Shown in pieces: positions 1 to 8,915 of a stretch of DNA of 64,000 nt. The position numbers and the translations under genes are program-made. Source of the DNA: Rudanella paleaurantiibacter (GTDB taxonomy: Bacteria; Bacteroidota; Bacteroidia; Cytophagales; Spirosomataceae); NCBI RefSeq assembly GCF_009184635.1, contig NZ_WELI01000005.1:434001-498000 (forward strand). Reading direction: 5' to 3'. The notes beneath the pieces are model-generated. The model was not told the origin of the DNA and made no database searches. It saw only the letters and a list, made by a program, of their open reading frames with translations. Position 1 is the first letter of the stretch, and each line of letters starts with the position of its first letter.

Positions 1-418
1 GAGTTGGGTTACCTGAATCGAGCAACAGCGCATCGGCTCCTTCGGCTACGGCTTGTAGGGCTTCAGCCAGGTTGCGCTCATCAACGACATGGATTACCTG
101 CACAATTTTCACGGCAGGCAAAGCCGCCCGAATTTGGGCGTACGTCCCGGCCGGTACGGCATCGACCAACTGAATGGTGTTGGCCCCTACGCGTTGCTGA
201 TGGGCCACGATTTCGTCGGCCGATGTTTCGCTCGTCAGCATAAACGTAGCAATAGGGGGCGGCACGCTACGGACTATGGCAGCCGCCAGATCGTCGGCCA
301 CCACGCCTGGCCCACTGGGCATCGGCCCGACCAAACCGAGGGCATCGGCCCCCGCCCGAATAGCCATCCGGGCCTCTTCTACACTGCTGATGCAGCAAAC
401 TTTTACGCGGATTCTCAT
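1..418 (-). CDS. TrpF-like phosphoribosylanthranilate isomerase family protein (3' end cut by window)
   Basis: The 139 visible residues read as the N-terminal two thirds of a TrpF-type TIM barrel. The family converts N-(5'-phosphoribosyl)anthranilate to its carboxyphenylamino-deoxyribulose phosphate isomer in tryptophan synthesis. Seen: the beta-1 motif reads KVCCIS (family KICG), giving the candidate general-base Cys8, followed by RAGADALGLV and a loop MPSGPGVV where classical TrpF has an SPR-type phosphate loop. LLLDSG places the candidate general acid at Asp134. The start is ATG at 416-418, overlapping nothing functional. No other trp gene is in view, and the divergent loop suggests a stand-alone paralogue rather than operon TrpF. 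The C-terminal phosphate-binding end lies outside the window. Confidence 0.7.
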   Translation of the reverse strand, partial: MRIRVKVCCISSVEEARMAIRAGADALGLVGPMPSGPGVVADDLAAAIVRSVPPPIATFMLTSETSADEIVAHQQRVGANTIQLVDAVPAGTYAQIRAALPAVKIVQVIHVVDERNLAEALQAVAEGADALLLDSGNPT

Positions 419-533
419 GGATGAAACGCTCGTTTGGGGCCAAAATAGGCTAAAAAGCCGTTATCTTCGTACTCCCGACGGCCGGAGCCCGGCGCAACTT
501 GTGCCCGGTCTCTACCAGCCCACGTCTTATTTC

Positions 534-1772
534 ATGACTGATCCGTACGCGTCGCTACGCATTCCCGATTTTCGATTTTTCGTCTCCAATAGCTTTCTGA
601 TCACGGCCACTCTGCTTATGCAGGAGGTGATTCTGGGCTACGAATTATACAAACTCACGCACGACCCGCTCGCCCTCGGGCTGGTTGGGCTGGCCGAGGC
701 TATTCCGTTTATCATGCTGGCCTTGTTTGGCGGTCACCTCGCCGACCGGTACGACAAAAAGCGCATTCTGCAAATCAGCCTGTTTGTGATCATGCTGGGT
801 TCGGTAGTGCTGTATCTGGCCTTCCAGCCCGCTCTCGAAGCCCAACTCTCGCTACGGGAGCGGCTCGCCCTGATCTACGGTGTGCTGGTGCTGATCGGGA
901 CGGCCAAAGGGTTTTACTCACCCGCCAGCTCGTCGCTCAAGCCATTTCTGGTACCGCGCGAGCTTTACCCCAACTCGTCTACCTGGAGCAGTTCGTTTTG
1001 GCAGGCGGGCGCTATTGCCGGGCCGGGCGCGGCTGGTTTTCTGTACAACTGGCTCGGGCTCGACAACGCCTTGCTCGTCATTATTGGCCTGTTTGGTATT
1101 TGCTTCCTCCTCCTGTCGATGATTCGGAAGCGGCCGGTGGTGGTCAACCACGACGAAACTCCGCTGGGCTTCTGGGACAGCCTTAAAGAAGGGTTCCGAT
1201 TTGTATTTAAGACCAAAATCGTGTTCTACGCCATTTCGCTCGACTTGTTTTCGGTGTTGTTCGGGGGGGTGGTTGCCATTTTGCCCGTTTTTGCCGAAGA
1301 CATTCTGAAGGTTGGGGCGCAGGGGCTGGGCTTTCTGCGGGCCGCTCCGGCCGTGGGGGCCGTCAGTACCATGTTGATTATGGCACGGTACCCACCTACC
1401 CAAAATGCCTGGCGTAACATGCTGCTGGCTGTAGTGGGTTTCGGGCTGGCTACCATCATTTTCGCCCTATCGACAGATTTCTACCTGTCGCTGTTCATGC
1501 TGGCGCTTACCGGCGCGTTCGACAGTGTAAGCGTCATTATCCGGCAGACAATTCTCCAGATTTTCCCGCCCGACCATATGCGCGGCCGGGTTGCCGCCGT
1601 CAACGGTATTTTCGTCAGCTCGTCCAACGAAATCGGGGCGTTTGAATCCGGCGTTGCCGCCCGACTGCTCGGAGCCGCCCCCTCGGTCATGCTGGGCGGG
1701 GTAGTCACACTGGTTGTTGTGGCGTATGTGTACGTAAAATCGAAGGATTTATTTAGCGTCAGACTGAGTTAG
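534..1772 (+). CDS. MFS transporter (MFS_3 / EntS-like exporter)
   Basis: A 412-residue polytopic inner-membrane protein with about 12 hydrophobic helices. The MFS motif A equivalent GGHLADRYDKK lies at residues 66-76 between helices 2 and 3. The layout resembles the MFS_3 branch (EntS-like small-molecule exporters), but no substrate can be read from sequence. I chose the ATG at 534 because the protein then begins MTDPYASLRIPDFR, a compact cytoplasmic lead into helix 1. The longer open frame upstream runs through the antisense TrpF-like gene and has no membrane-protein character. The stop codon is immediately followed by a heptamer tandem repeat. It is transcribed divergently from the TrpF-like gene. 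Confidence 0.85.
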   Translation: MTDPYASLRIPDFRFFVSNSFLITATLLMQEVILGYELYKLTHDPLALGLVGLAEAIPFIMLALFGGHLADRYDKKRILQISLFVIMLGSVVLYLAFQPALEAQLSLRERLALIYGVLVLIGTAKGFYSPASSSLKPFLVPRELYPNSSTWSSSFWQAGAIAGPGAAGFLYNWLGLDNALLVIIGLFGICFLLLSMIRKRPVVVNHDETPLGFWDSLKEGFRFVFKTKIVFYAISLDLFSVLFGGVVAILPVFAEDILKVGAQGLGFLRAAPAVGAVSTMLIMARYPPTQNAWRNMLLAVVGFGLATIIFALSTDFYLSLFMLALTGAFDSVSVIIRQTILQIFPPDHMRGRVAAVNGIFVSSSNEIGAFESGVAARLLGAAPSVMLGGVVTLVVVAYVYVKSKDLFSVRLS

Positions 1773-1865
1773 CGTAATGCGTAATGCGTAATGCGTAATG
1801 CGTAATGCGTAATGCGTAATTGATACAAAAAATAGTTGCGCGTCAGGTCATTCATCATTACGCAT
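1772..1865. repeat. Heptamer tandem repeat (GCGTAAT)x7 with distal inverted copy
   Basis: Seven perfect head-to-tail copies of GCGTAAT occupy 1772-1820, the first base being the last base of the MFS stop codon. A reverse-complement copy CATTACGCAT lies at 1856-1865, 15 nt before the helicase start, so the transcript could fold back on itself. The copy number is suitable for slippage. Similar AATG/CATT-type low-complexity inverted repeats occur elsewhere in the window (19832-19917). Confidence 0.9.
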
Positions 1866-1880
1866 TAATCCCCTCCCACC

Positions 1881-4800
1881 ATGTTTACGATCTACAGTTC
1901 ATCGGCCGGTTCGGGCAAAACATACACCCTTACCAAAGAGTACCTCAAACTCGCCCTGAAGCCGGGCGCACCGTCGGGGTATTACCGGCATATTCTGGCC
2001 GTAACGTTTACCAATGCCGCGGCCAACGAAATGAAAGACCGGATTCTGAAGCAGTTGCAATACATGTGCAGCGACGACGAATCGGTACGAAACGGCTCGA
2101 TGCTGAACGTGCTGACCGAAGAGTTGACCGGTCATAAAATAGGCACCGATGCCCACACCCTTGCCCGTGACGATGTGTCGGCCAAGGCCCGCGAGGTGTT
2201 CCGGGCCATCCTGCACGGCTACTCCGACTTCTCGGTAACAACCATCGACAGCTTTACGCAGCGGGTCATTATGGCCTTTACCGACGAGCTGGGCCTGCCT
2301 TACTCATTTGAAGTAGAGATGGACACCGACGAAGTACTCGAATTGGCGGTTGATAACCTGATCGAAAAGGCCGGGGCCGAGCAGATGGAAGAAATCACCG
2401 AAGTGCTGAGCCAATACTACCGCGAAACGGCCGCCGAGGGCGAAAGCTGGGGCAACGTACCTATGGCCCTGCAAGCGTTTGGCAAGCACCTCACCTCCGA
2501 CCAGCATTACGAGGCCGTACGGGGTGTGCAGGAGCTATCGCCAACGGCTATTCGCAGCATCCGCCAACGCATGCGCGACTACATTACCCAGGCCGAAGCC
2601 GACATTATAGCCGTGGGGCAACAGGCCTGGCTCTGTATTGAGCAAAATAATCTGAGCGAGGTCGACTTTGCTCAAACGTCCAAAGGCATCGGGGCTTACT
2701 TCAAAGCGGTTGCCGGGGGCGACGCCCGCCGGAAAACCAATTCGTACCACACCAAAGCGGTTGAGGAAGGCGTATGGTACGGTAAAAAAGCCCCCAAGCC
2801 CATACAGGCTACAATCGACGCTATTGCCGATCAGCTTTGCGATTGCTTCCACCGGATTGAGGCTATCCGAGCCGAACGCATGGAGCAAATAGTGCTCTTT
2901 GAATGCCTGCAACCGCACCTCCAGAAACTGGCCCTGCTCAAGCAGATCCGGGTGGAGTTTGATGAGTTGCTTCGCAAAGACGGCCGCGTTCATATTTCGG
3001 AGTTCAACAAGCGAATTCTGGAAGTGGTAGCCCATGAGCCGGTACCGTTTCTGTATGAACGGCTGGGCAACAAATTCAACCACATCCTGATCGACGAGTT
3101 TCAGGACACCTCCCGGCTCCAGTTTGCCAACCTCCTGCCGCTGCTCGACAACGCCCTCGGGGCGGGCCATTTCAACCTGGCCGTGGGCGATGGCAAACAG
3201 GCCATTTACCGGTTTCGGGGGGGCGACATGGATCAGATTGTGGCCCTGCACCGCCGGGACCTCGGGGCCTTACAAGTGGCCCACACCCGCATGACCGACG
3301 GCCCCGATTCATTTACGGCAGAGCGGATTCAGGCGCTTGAAGGCCACCTGAATGATGCTATTCTGGACACCAACTGGCGCAGTGCCGAACCCATTGTCCG
3401 GTTCAACAACGAGTTTTTTGATTTCACCGCCCGCCGGTTTGAGCTGACACACGGAAAAATCGCCGAGGTGTTCGATACGGCCCGGCAATTCCAGCAGAAA
3501 CCCGCACCCAAAGCCCGGCCGTTGGGGCATGTGCAGATCGATTTTGTGCAGAAGCCCCAGACCAACACGGGCGAAGGCGACGAAGCCACCGACCTGACCG
3601 GGGTGATGCTCGCCCGCACGGTTACCTACCTCCGTAAAGCCCTCAACGATGGGTATCAGTACCGCGACATTGCCATTCTGTGCCGAAAAAAAGACCAGGC
3701 CAAAGCCCTCGCCAACGAGTTGAACAGCCTCGGTATTCCGCTCGTTTCGGCCGATTCGCTATCGTTGCAGTACGCCGACTCCATTCGGTTGGTGGTTACG
3801 CTTATGCAGGTGCTCAGCCGCCCCGATCAGCCCCTGATTCGGTACGAGATGCTGTACCTCTACAGTCGGGTGGTGCGGGGATTGCTGCCCGACGCGGCTC
3901 TGACCGCCGAACTCCGCGATATTGCCGAGTCGGAAGACCCCGACGCTATTTTTGGGTATCTGCAATCGTTCGGGCATGAGCTGGAACCGCACGCCCTGCG
4001 GCAACTCAACGCTTACGAGCTGGCCGAAAAGCTTATTTTTCAGTTCGGGCTCTTCGACCGGGCGGGCGACGCACCCTTTCTGTTCCGGTTTCTCGACGAA
4101 ATTCTCACGTTCAGCCACAAGCAGAGCGGCCATTTGGCCGATTTCCTGCTCTACTGGCAGTCGGCCCAGAAAAAAGTGTCGGTGGGCGAAGCTGCCAACA
4201 CCAACGCTGTCAGCATCCAGACCATTCACAAGTCGAAAGGGCTCGAATACCCGGTTGTGATTATACCCTTTGCCAACTGGGACGTATCGGGCCGGGGCGA
4301 TTTATGGCTCGACCTCAGCCCGGTCGATTCAGCGTTTTTCACCCACGCCCCGGAGCAGGGTGCGTCCGTCCGGCTTCGGCACGCACCGGTTCGCATCAGC
4401 CAGAAACTCGACAAGCTACCCGTTGGCCTGCGCGCGCAGTACGAAGAAGAAATGACGCGGTCATTTCTGGAAAACATGAACCTGCTCTACGTGGCCTTTA
4501 CCCGCCCCACCGATCGGCTTTACGTAATTGGCCAGCAGTTGAAGTGGACCGACGCCCGGTCGCAAAACACGGTGAGCTACTGGCTGTACGAATACCTCAA
4601 CGGCCCCCACGCCCTCACCTGCGGCTGTGGCTGGCAGGAGGAACAAAGTGAATACATTGTGTCAAACTGCGATCAGGCTTTTGAACACCCCAAAAAAGCC
4701 GCGTACACCGACGAGATCGTTCTGAATGAAGTGATGAGTGGGCACCGTCAGCAGGAACTACAACTCCGGCGGCAGGCCGACCGGGTGTTTGATGTGCGCA

Positions 4801-5240
4801 CGTTTGAACGCACCCGCGACCGTGACCGTAAGATTGTGGCCGCCCTTAGCCTGATCAAAGGGCCGGGGTGTGTTGAGAAGACAATTCGGCAACTGGTGAG
4901 CGAAGGGCTGGTGCGCCGGGCCGAAACCGACGACCTGCGGCAACAACTGATTCAGATTGTGATGCACCCCGAGTTGCTGGACGTGTTTAATCCCCGGCTC
5001 CGCATCGACACCGACCGGAGTGTACTGAGTGCCAGACAACTGCACGGAGCCCCGCACCGGGTGGTACACCTCGCGCCCGGCCATCTGGTGCTGGTGCAGT
5101 ATGTGAGCGTACCCGGCATCCCCGAGCGAGATACAAACGGCCTGCGTTACTTCGTCGATTTGTACCGTCAAATGGGCTACGGGCAGGTAACCGGCCGGTT
5201 AGTGTATCTGGCCGAAATACCCTACGTTGTTAGTGTGTAA
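1881..5240 (+). CDS. UvrD/REP-family helicase, AddA/RecB-like, with degenerate nuclease end
   Basis: A 1119-residue superfamily 1A helicase of the type that processes double-strand breaks. Seen: Walker A SSAGSGKT with Lys13; TFTNAAANEM (motif Ia); DEFQDTS (Walker B, about residue 402); GDGKQAIYRFRGGD (motif III, about 435); TIHKSKGLEYPVV (motif V, about 780); LLYVAFTRPTDRLYV (motif VI, about 866). AddA proteins end in a PD-(D/E)XK nuclease with a signature such as VIDFKT. Here the aligned region reads LVLVQYVS followed by a recognisable YFVDLYRQMGYGQV helix, so the catalytic Asp and Lys appear lost. No AddB-like partner is adjacent. The ATG at 1881 puts the P-loop in its usual N-terminal position. 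Function in break repair is inferred from the family. Confidence 0.88.
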   Translation: MFTIYSSSAGSGKTYTLTKEYLKLALKPGAPSGYYRHILAVTFTNAAANEMKDRILKQLQYMCSDDESVRNGSMLNVLTEELTGHKIGTDAHTLARDDVSAKAREVFRAILHGYSDFSVTTIDSFTQRVIMAFTDELGLPYSFEVEMDTDEVLELAVDNLIEKAGAEQMEEITEVLSQYYRETAAEGESWGNVPMALQAFGKHLTSDQHYEAVRGVQELSPTAIRSIRQRMRDYITQAEADIIAVGQQAWLCIEQNNLSEVDFAQTSKGIGAYFKAVAGGDARRKTNSYHTKAVEEGVWYGKKAPKPIQATIDAIADQLCDCFHRIEAIRAERMEQIVLFECLQPHLQKLALLKQIRVEFDELLRKDGRVHISEFNKRILEVVAHEPVPFLYERLGNKFNHILIDEFQDTSRLQFANLLPLLDNALGAGHFNLAVGDGKQAIYRFRGGDMDQIVALHRRDLGALQVAHTRMTDGPDSFTAERIQALEGHLNDAILDTNWRSAEPIVRFNNEFFDFTARRFELTHGKIAEVFDTARQFQQKPAPKARPLGHVQIDFVQKPQTNTGEGDEATDLTGVMLARTVTYLRKALNDGYQYRDIAILCRKKDQAKALANELNSLGIPLVSADSLSLQYADSIRLVVTLMQVLSRPDQPLIRYEMLYLYSRVVRGLLPDAALTAELRDIAESEDPDAIFGYLQSFGHELEPHALRQLNAYELAEKLIFQFGLFDRAGDAPFLFRFLDEILTFSHKQSGHLADFLLYWQSAQKKVSVGEAANTNAVSIQTIHKSKGLEYPVVIIPFANWDVSGRGDLWLDLSPVDSAFFTHAPEQGASVRLRHAPVRISQKLDKLPVGLRAQYEEEMTRSFLENMNLLYVAFTRPTDRLYVIGQQLKWTDARSQNTVSYWLYEYLNGPHALTCGCGWQEEQSEYIVSNCDQAFEHPKKAAYTDEIVLNEVMSGHRQQELQLRRQADRVFDVRTFERTRDRDRKIVAALSLIKGPGCVEKTIRQLVSEGLVRRAETDDLRQQLIQIVMHPELLDVFNPRLRIDTDRSVLSARQLHGAPHRVVHLAPGHLVLVQYVSVPGIPERDTNGLRYFVDLYRQMGYGQVTGRLVYLAEIPYVVSV

Positions 5241-5302
5241 ACGGGACCGGTCGAATCCGTTTTTCGCGTTAACTTAGCGGCCGCCGTAGCATCATTCTGG
5301 CT

Positions 5303-5926
5303 ATGAATACCCGAACACTTCACTACTTTTCAGGCGTATTAATCATATTATTCGTTGGTTTCCACCTAATTAACCACACGTATAGCCTTGCCGGTGCCGC
5401 AGCACATATAGGCCTGATGAATACCCTGCGGCTCGTGTACCGGCATCCGGTAGCCGAAGCCGTGTTGTTGGGAGCCGTCGCGTTGCAGGTGGTGTCCGGT
5501 CTTCTACTGGTCTCTCGGTTTCGCAGGCAGGTAGAAACGGGTTTTGATAAGCTCCAGCTATGGACCGGCCTGTATCTGGCCTTTTTCCTGCTGATTCACC
5601 TGAGTGCGGTACTGGTTGGTCGTCATATCCTGAACCTCGACACCAACTTTTACTTCGGCGTCGCCGGGTTGAACAGTTTTCCTGTCAACCTGTTTTTTGT
5701 GCCTTACTATGGATTGGCCATTGCTGCGTTTGTGGGCCATATAGCAGCGATTCACAGCCGCAAAATGAAACACTCCGTGCTGGGCCTCACTCCCCACGAG
5801 CAAGCCAGCATCCTGCTTGCTCTGGGTGTTCTGCTGACCATTTCGATTTTATACGGCCTCACCAACGGCTTCCACGGCGTCCGTATCCCCGATGCATATA
5901 AGGTGCTGACCAAGCTACCCTTGTAG
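5303..5926 (+). CDS. Small integral membrane protein with conserved histidines (cytochrome b-like fold?)
   Basis: A 207-residue protein with about five hydrophobic segments. Histidines fall in or near the helices: HYFSG at the start, FHLINH in helix 1, LIHLS mid-protein, and GHIAAIH followed by KMKH near helix 4. This pattern recalls the four-helix succinate dehydrogenase cytochrome b / DsbD-like architectures in which paired histidines bind haem b, but I do not recognise a named family and no redox partner is next to it. It lies 62 nt after the helicase gene in the same direction and ends at a large inverted repeat shared with the convergent XRE gene. Haem binding is a guess from residue placement only. 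Confidence 0.6.
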   Translation: MNTRTLHYFSGVLIILFVGFHLINHTYSLAGAAAHIGLMNTLRLVYRHPVAEAVLLGAVALQVVSGLLLVSRFRRQVETGFDKLQLWTGLYLAFFLLIHLSAVLVGRHILNLDTNFYFGVAGLNSFPVNLFFVPYYGLAIAAFVGHIAAIHSRKMKHSVLGLTPHEQASILLALGVLLTISILYGLTNGFHGVRIPDAYKVLTKLPL

Positions 5927-5930
5927 TTTA

Positions 5931-6006
5931 CCTGAACGATGGATGACTTTTGGTACAGATAGCTTCTTTACCCATCGTTACTAACGCCCGTCATCCATCG
6001 TTCGGG
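5931..6006. terminator. Long inverted repeat between convergent genes (bidirectional terminator-like)
   Basis: Arms CCTGAACGATGGATGAC (5931-5947) and GTCATCCATCGTTCGGG (5990-6006) pair over 17 bp with a single mismatch and a 42-nt loop. It fills the gap between two stop codons facing each other. The loop is longer than in a classic intrinsic terminator and there is no strong T-run, so termination is an inference from position. Confidence 0.65.
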
Positions 6007-6007
6007 T

Positions 6008-7219
6008 TTATTTAATCCGGTCAACCTCGAACCGCATTTCTTCGACCAGTTGGCGGAGACGGTCGAGGTTGGGCGCCGGGTCGGGCAGTTGCTGGCTGAA
6101 AAACGCTTTGACCTCCCAAAGTTCCTGTACTTCCTTGAGCGGCACCTCGCGGCTGGGCACATGCGGACTGTCGGCCGTGAGCAGGAGCGTTCCTTTGATC
6201 TTCACCTGATTAAATACCCGCCGGCACAGTATCCGGGCGCCATCGAGTCGTTGGCCGGCGAGCATCAATACGTACAGCCGCCCATCGACAATATCGAACC
6301 AATTGCGCACAAACTGCCCCACGAGCAGAGCCCCCGGCAACGAGAAGTCGCCATCGGCTTCAAACGCCCGGTAATGGCCAACCGGCAAGGTGGGCAACCG
6401 CAACGACGGCAGCCGGTTTATGTAGTCATGTTGTCCGCTTCGCTGCGCGTATTCGCTGAACTGATATTGCATCACCAGCGGAATAGGCGGCAAGCCGGTT
6501 TCCTCACGGGGTTGCGCAATAGGGCTGGGTGCCGGTTGTTCATACGCATTGTTGAACACAAGTGGACCGGCTCCCGCAGGCTCGGGCACCACCGGTGCGG
6601 GCGAGCTACGCACTTCAAACGGAGCCCGATCGGCCGGATTAGGAGCAGGCGGCACCGGACGGGGAGCTTCGGGCGGCACAGGTAAGTTACCCCGCTCGGC
6701 CATAACCGACCCCGGCCGCACCGGATCACTAATTACGGGCGCTTCAAACGGCAGACCCGAGGCAGGTTGAGGCCCCGCTGGGGGCGGCACTGCCGACGGA
6801 GCCCGGTAGTATTTTTCCAGCACCGACGCCAGCGGCTTGGGCACATCCGACAGATCGGGCCGGTTGTCGGCCATCGGCAGGGGATCATCGGCAAACAGGC
6901 TGTCATCGGCTGGCTCGGGGGCAGGCTCCCGGAAAATAGAGCGCGACGGGATACTGCTGCTGCTACTTTGGCCCGCTCCCCGGTCAAACGAAAGGTTGGG
7001 TGTTTCGCGCAGTTTCCGCAAATCCTGCCGTTGTAAGTTTTCGACGGTTACGTTGAACGCCTTGGCAATGGCGATCATGTTATTGGGGTTCGGATTGGCG
7101 CGGGCCTCTTCGTAGGCTCCCACCAGCGAACGCTTAATGCCCAACCGGCGGGCAAATTGTTCCTGCGTCAGTCCGTTGAGTTTACGCAAATACCGAATAT
7201 TCTCGCTCACAAGGCTCAT
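6008..7219 (-). CDS. XRE-family regulator with Pro-rich linker and S24/LexA-like C-terminal domain
   Basis: 403 residues. Residues 5-60 form a Cro/CI-type helix-turn-helix (LRKLNGLTQEQFARRLGIKR, then an AYEEARANPN recognition region). Residues 80-250 are a long, low-complexity Pro/Ala/Asp linker. Residues 275-370 resemble the S24/LexA fold: AFEADGDFS at the place of the usual V.GDSM, DGRLYVL, a Lys-containing NQVKIKG strand, and LLLTADSPHVPSREVPL matching the L.SDN..Y.....V strand. The catalytic Ser of self-cleaving S24 repressors is not obvious, so autocleavage is unlikely. The protein is probably a DNA-binding regulator with a ligand or oligomerisation domain. Repeated TTGCTAAAA boxes upstream of its start suggest autoregulation. 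Confidence 0.75.
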   Translation of the reverse strand: MSLVSENIRYLRKLNGLTQEQFARRLGIKRSLVGAYEEARANPNPNNMIAIAKAFNVTVENLQRQDLRKLRETPNLSFDRGAGQSSSSSIPSRSIFREPAPEPADDSLFADDPLPMADNRPDLSDVPKPLASVLEKYYRAPSAVPPPAGPQPASGLPFEAPVISDPVRPGSVMAERGNLPVPPEAPRPVPPAPNPADRAPFEVRSSPAPVVPEPAGAGPLVFNNAYEQPAPSPIAQPREETGLPPIPLVMQYQFSEYAQRSGQHDYINRLPSLRLPTLPVGHYRAFEADGDFSLPGALLVGQFVRNWFDIVDGRLYVLMLAGQRLDGARILCRRVFNQVKIKGTLLLTADSPHVPSREVPLKEVQELWEVKAFFSQQLPDPAPNLDRLRQLVEEMRFEVDRIK

Positions 7220-7228
7220 GGGGCGGGA

Positions 7229-7269
7229 TTGCTAAAAATGTTTTAGTAAACATACGGCTTTTGCTAAAA
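7229..7269. promoter_or_regulatory. Candidate XRE operator: TTGCTAAAA direct repeats
   Basis: TTGCTAAAA occurs at 7229-7237 and again at 7261-7269. An inverted variant TTTTAGTAA (reverse complement TTACTAAAA) lies between them at 7241-7249. The cluster starts 10 nt upstream of the XRE start codon, in the 226-nt divergent gap shared with the aldehyde dehydrogenase gene. Repressors of the XRE class commonly bind such half-site arrays and regulate themselves. Assignment to this regulator is inference. Confidence 0.45.
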
Positions 7270-7445
7270 GATAAAAATTGAATCCCACCGTCCATTTTTT
7301 GTATTTTTAGGTGCCCGCCCGGTAAAGCAGCATGAGTCCGGACGGATGCAGCTGATTTTCACCCGTTAGGCGCAGCCCGAACACGCCGTTTCGGGCCGAT
7401 TGATCCCCCACCCGTCTTTGTACCAAACTCCTTTTTTGTACCCCT

Positions 7446-8876
7446 ATGACAACGACTTCGCCCAAACTAACCCATCAGAGCTCGATTCAGGCCGTTTTTG
7501 ACGCCCAACGCCGACACGCCCCCCAAATGGCCCTGACCACCGCCAAAGAGCGACTTGAGCGTATCGGCCGGATTCACCGTTGGATTCAGGAGCACGAGGC
7601 CGATCTGTTACAGGCCATGCGCGCTGACTTCAGGAAACCGGCCGCCGAGGCACTGCTGGGTGATTTGGGGGCTTTGTACTACGAAATTCGGCACACGAAC
7701 AAGCACCTGGCCCGTTGGATGAAGCCACACCGGGTGCCCACACCCCTACCCCTGCTGGGCACCAGTAGTTACGTGCGCTACGAACCCAAAGGCAATGTGC
7801 TCGTTATTGCACCCTGGAACTATCCGTTTGGTTTGTGCATCAAACCATTAGTTGCGGCTATCTCAACCGGGAATGTGGTCATGCTCAAACCGTCCGAAAT
7901 GACGCCCAACACCACCCGCACCATCAAACGCATGGTGGAGGAGTTGTTTCCGCCCGAAGAAGTAGCCGTATTTGAGGGCGATGCTGCCGTGGCGACTCAG
8001 CTGCTCGACCTGCCATTCAACCATATTTTCTTCACAGGAAGCCCCGCCGTGGGCAAAATCGTGATGGCGGCCGCGGCCAAACACCTAACCTCTGTCACAC
8101 TCGAACTGGGCGGAAAATCACCCGTAATTGTCGACGAAACGGCCAATATCAAGGCGGCTGCCGAACAGGTTGCCTGGGGCAAGTACTTCAATAACGGCCA
8201 AACGTGTATCGCGCCCGACTATTTGCTGGTGCACGAGTCGGTGAAGGAGCCGTTTCTACGGGCGTTTCGGGAGTCGGTACAACGGATGTATAACCCCAAT
8301 GGGCAATCCGCCGACCAATCGGAAAGCTACTGCCGGATTGTGAACAAAAACCATTTTGGGCGTGTCCGTCGGCTTATTGAGGATGCCGTGCAGAAAGGGG
8401 CCAACGTCACGCTGGGTGGTCAGCTAAACGAGGCCGACAACTTCATTGCCCCCACGGTTCTTGAGGGCGTAACCGATCAGATGGCCGTAATGCAGGAAGA
8501 GATCTTCGGCCCGGTACTGCCCGTTGTCCCGTACCAGACCGCCGACGAAGCCTTGCGGGTGATCAACAGCCGCGAAAAACCATTGGCTCTGTACATCCAA
8601 AGCGGTAGCCGTCGTAACATCGACTACATCATGCAGCGAACGTCGGCCGGCGACACGGTTGTCAACGATCTTTTCTGGCAATTCGGGCACATGGACCTGC
8701 CATTTGGGGGGGTTAACAACAGCGGTATTGGCAAGTCCAATGGGTTCTTTGGCTTTCAGGAGCTATCGAATATGCGGGGGGTTATCAAGCGTGATTTTGG
8801 TACCGCCCGATTTATTTACCCCCCGTACACCAACCAAATCGAAAAGCTTATCGGCTTCCTGGTGAAGAAGCTGTAG
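7446..8876 (+). CDS. Aldehyde dehydrogenase, class 3-like
   Basis: A 476-residue NAD(P)-dependent aldehyde dehydrogenase oxidising an aldehyde to the acid. Seen: APWNYPFGLCIKP (cofactor/oxyanion Asn region), KPSEMTPNT, FTGSPAVGK (Rossmann turn), LELGGKSP with catalytic Glu220, and NNGQTC with nucleophile Cys254. EEIFGPVLPV and a PFGGVNNSGIGK segment follow near the end. Length and the short N-terminus match the ALDH3 branch, which acts on medium and long-chain or aromatic aldehydes. The exact substrate cannot be told. It is divergent from the XRE regulator and ends before a palindrome pair. Confidence 0.92.
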   Translation: MTTTSPKLTHQSSIQAVFDAQRRHAPQMALTTAKERLERIGRIHRWIQEHEADLLQAMRADFRKPAAEALLGDLGALYYEIRHTNKHLARWMKPHRVPTPLPLLGTSSYVRYEPKGNVLVIAPWNYPFGLCIKPLVAAISTGNVVMLKPSEMTPNTTRTIKRMVEELFPPEEVAVFEGDAAVATQLLDLPFNHIFFTGSPAVGKIVMAAAAKHLTSVTLELGGKSPVIVDETANIKAAAEQVAWGKYFNNGQTCIAPDYLLVHESVKEPFLRAFRESVQRMYNPNGQSADQSESYCRIVNKNHFGRVRRLIEDAVQKGANVTLGGQLNEADNFIAPTVLEGVTDQMAVMQEEIFGPVLPVVPYQTADEALRVINSREKPLALYIQSGSRRNIDYIMQRTSAGDTVVNDLFWQFGHMDLPFGGVNNSGIGKSNGFFGFQELSNMRGVIKRDFGTARFIYPPYTNQIEKLIGFLVKKL

Positions 8877-8915
8877 GGAATAGAGAGTCTAGATGCTCAA
8901 ACAGAGAGTGCTCGA

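Noticed and set aside
2535-3251. Minus-strand open frame of 238 codons inside the helicase gene
   Set aside because: Antisense to the helicase Walker B region; no protein motifs.
7300-7445. Riboswitch upstream of the aldehyde dehydrogenase
   Set aside because: Several GC-rich stems are possible but no conserved core of a known riboswitch (cobalamin, TPP, SAM) could be found.
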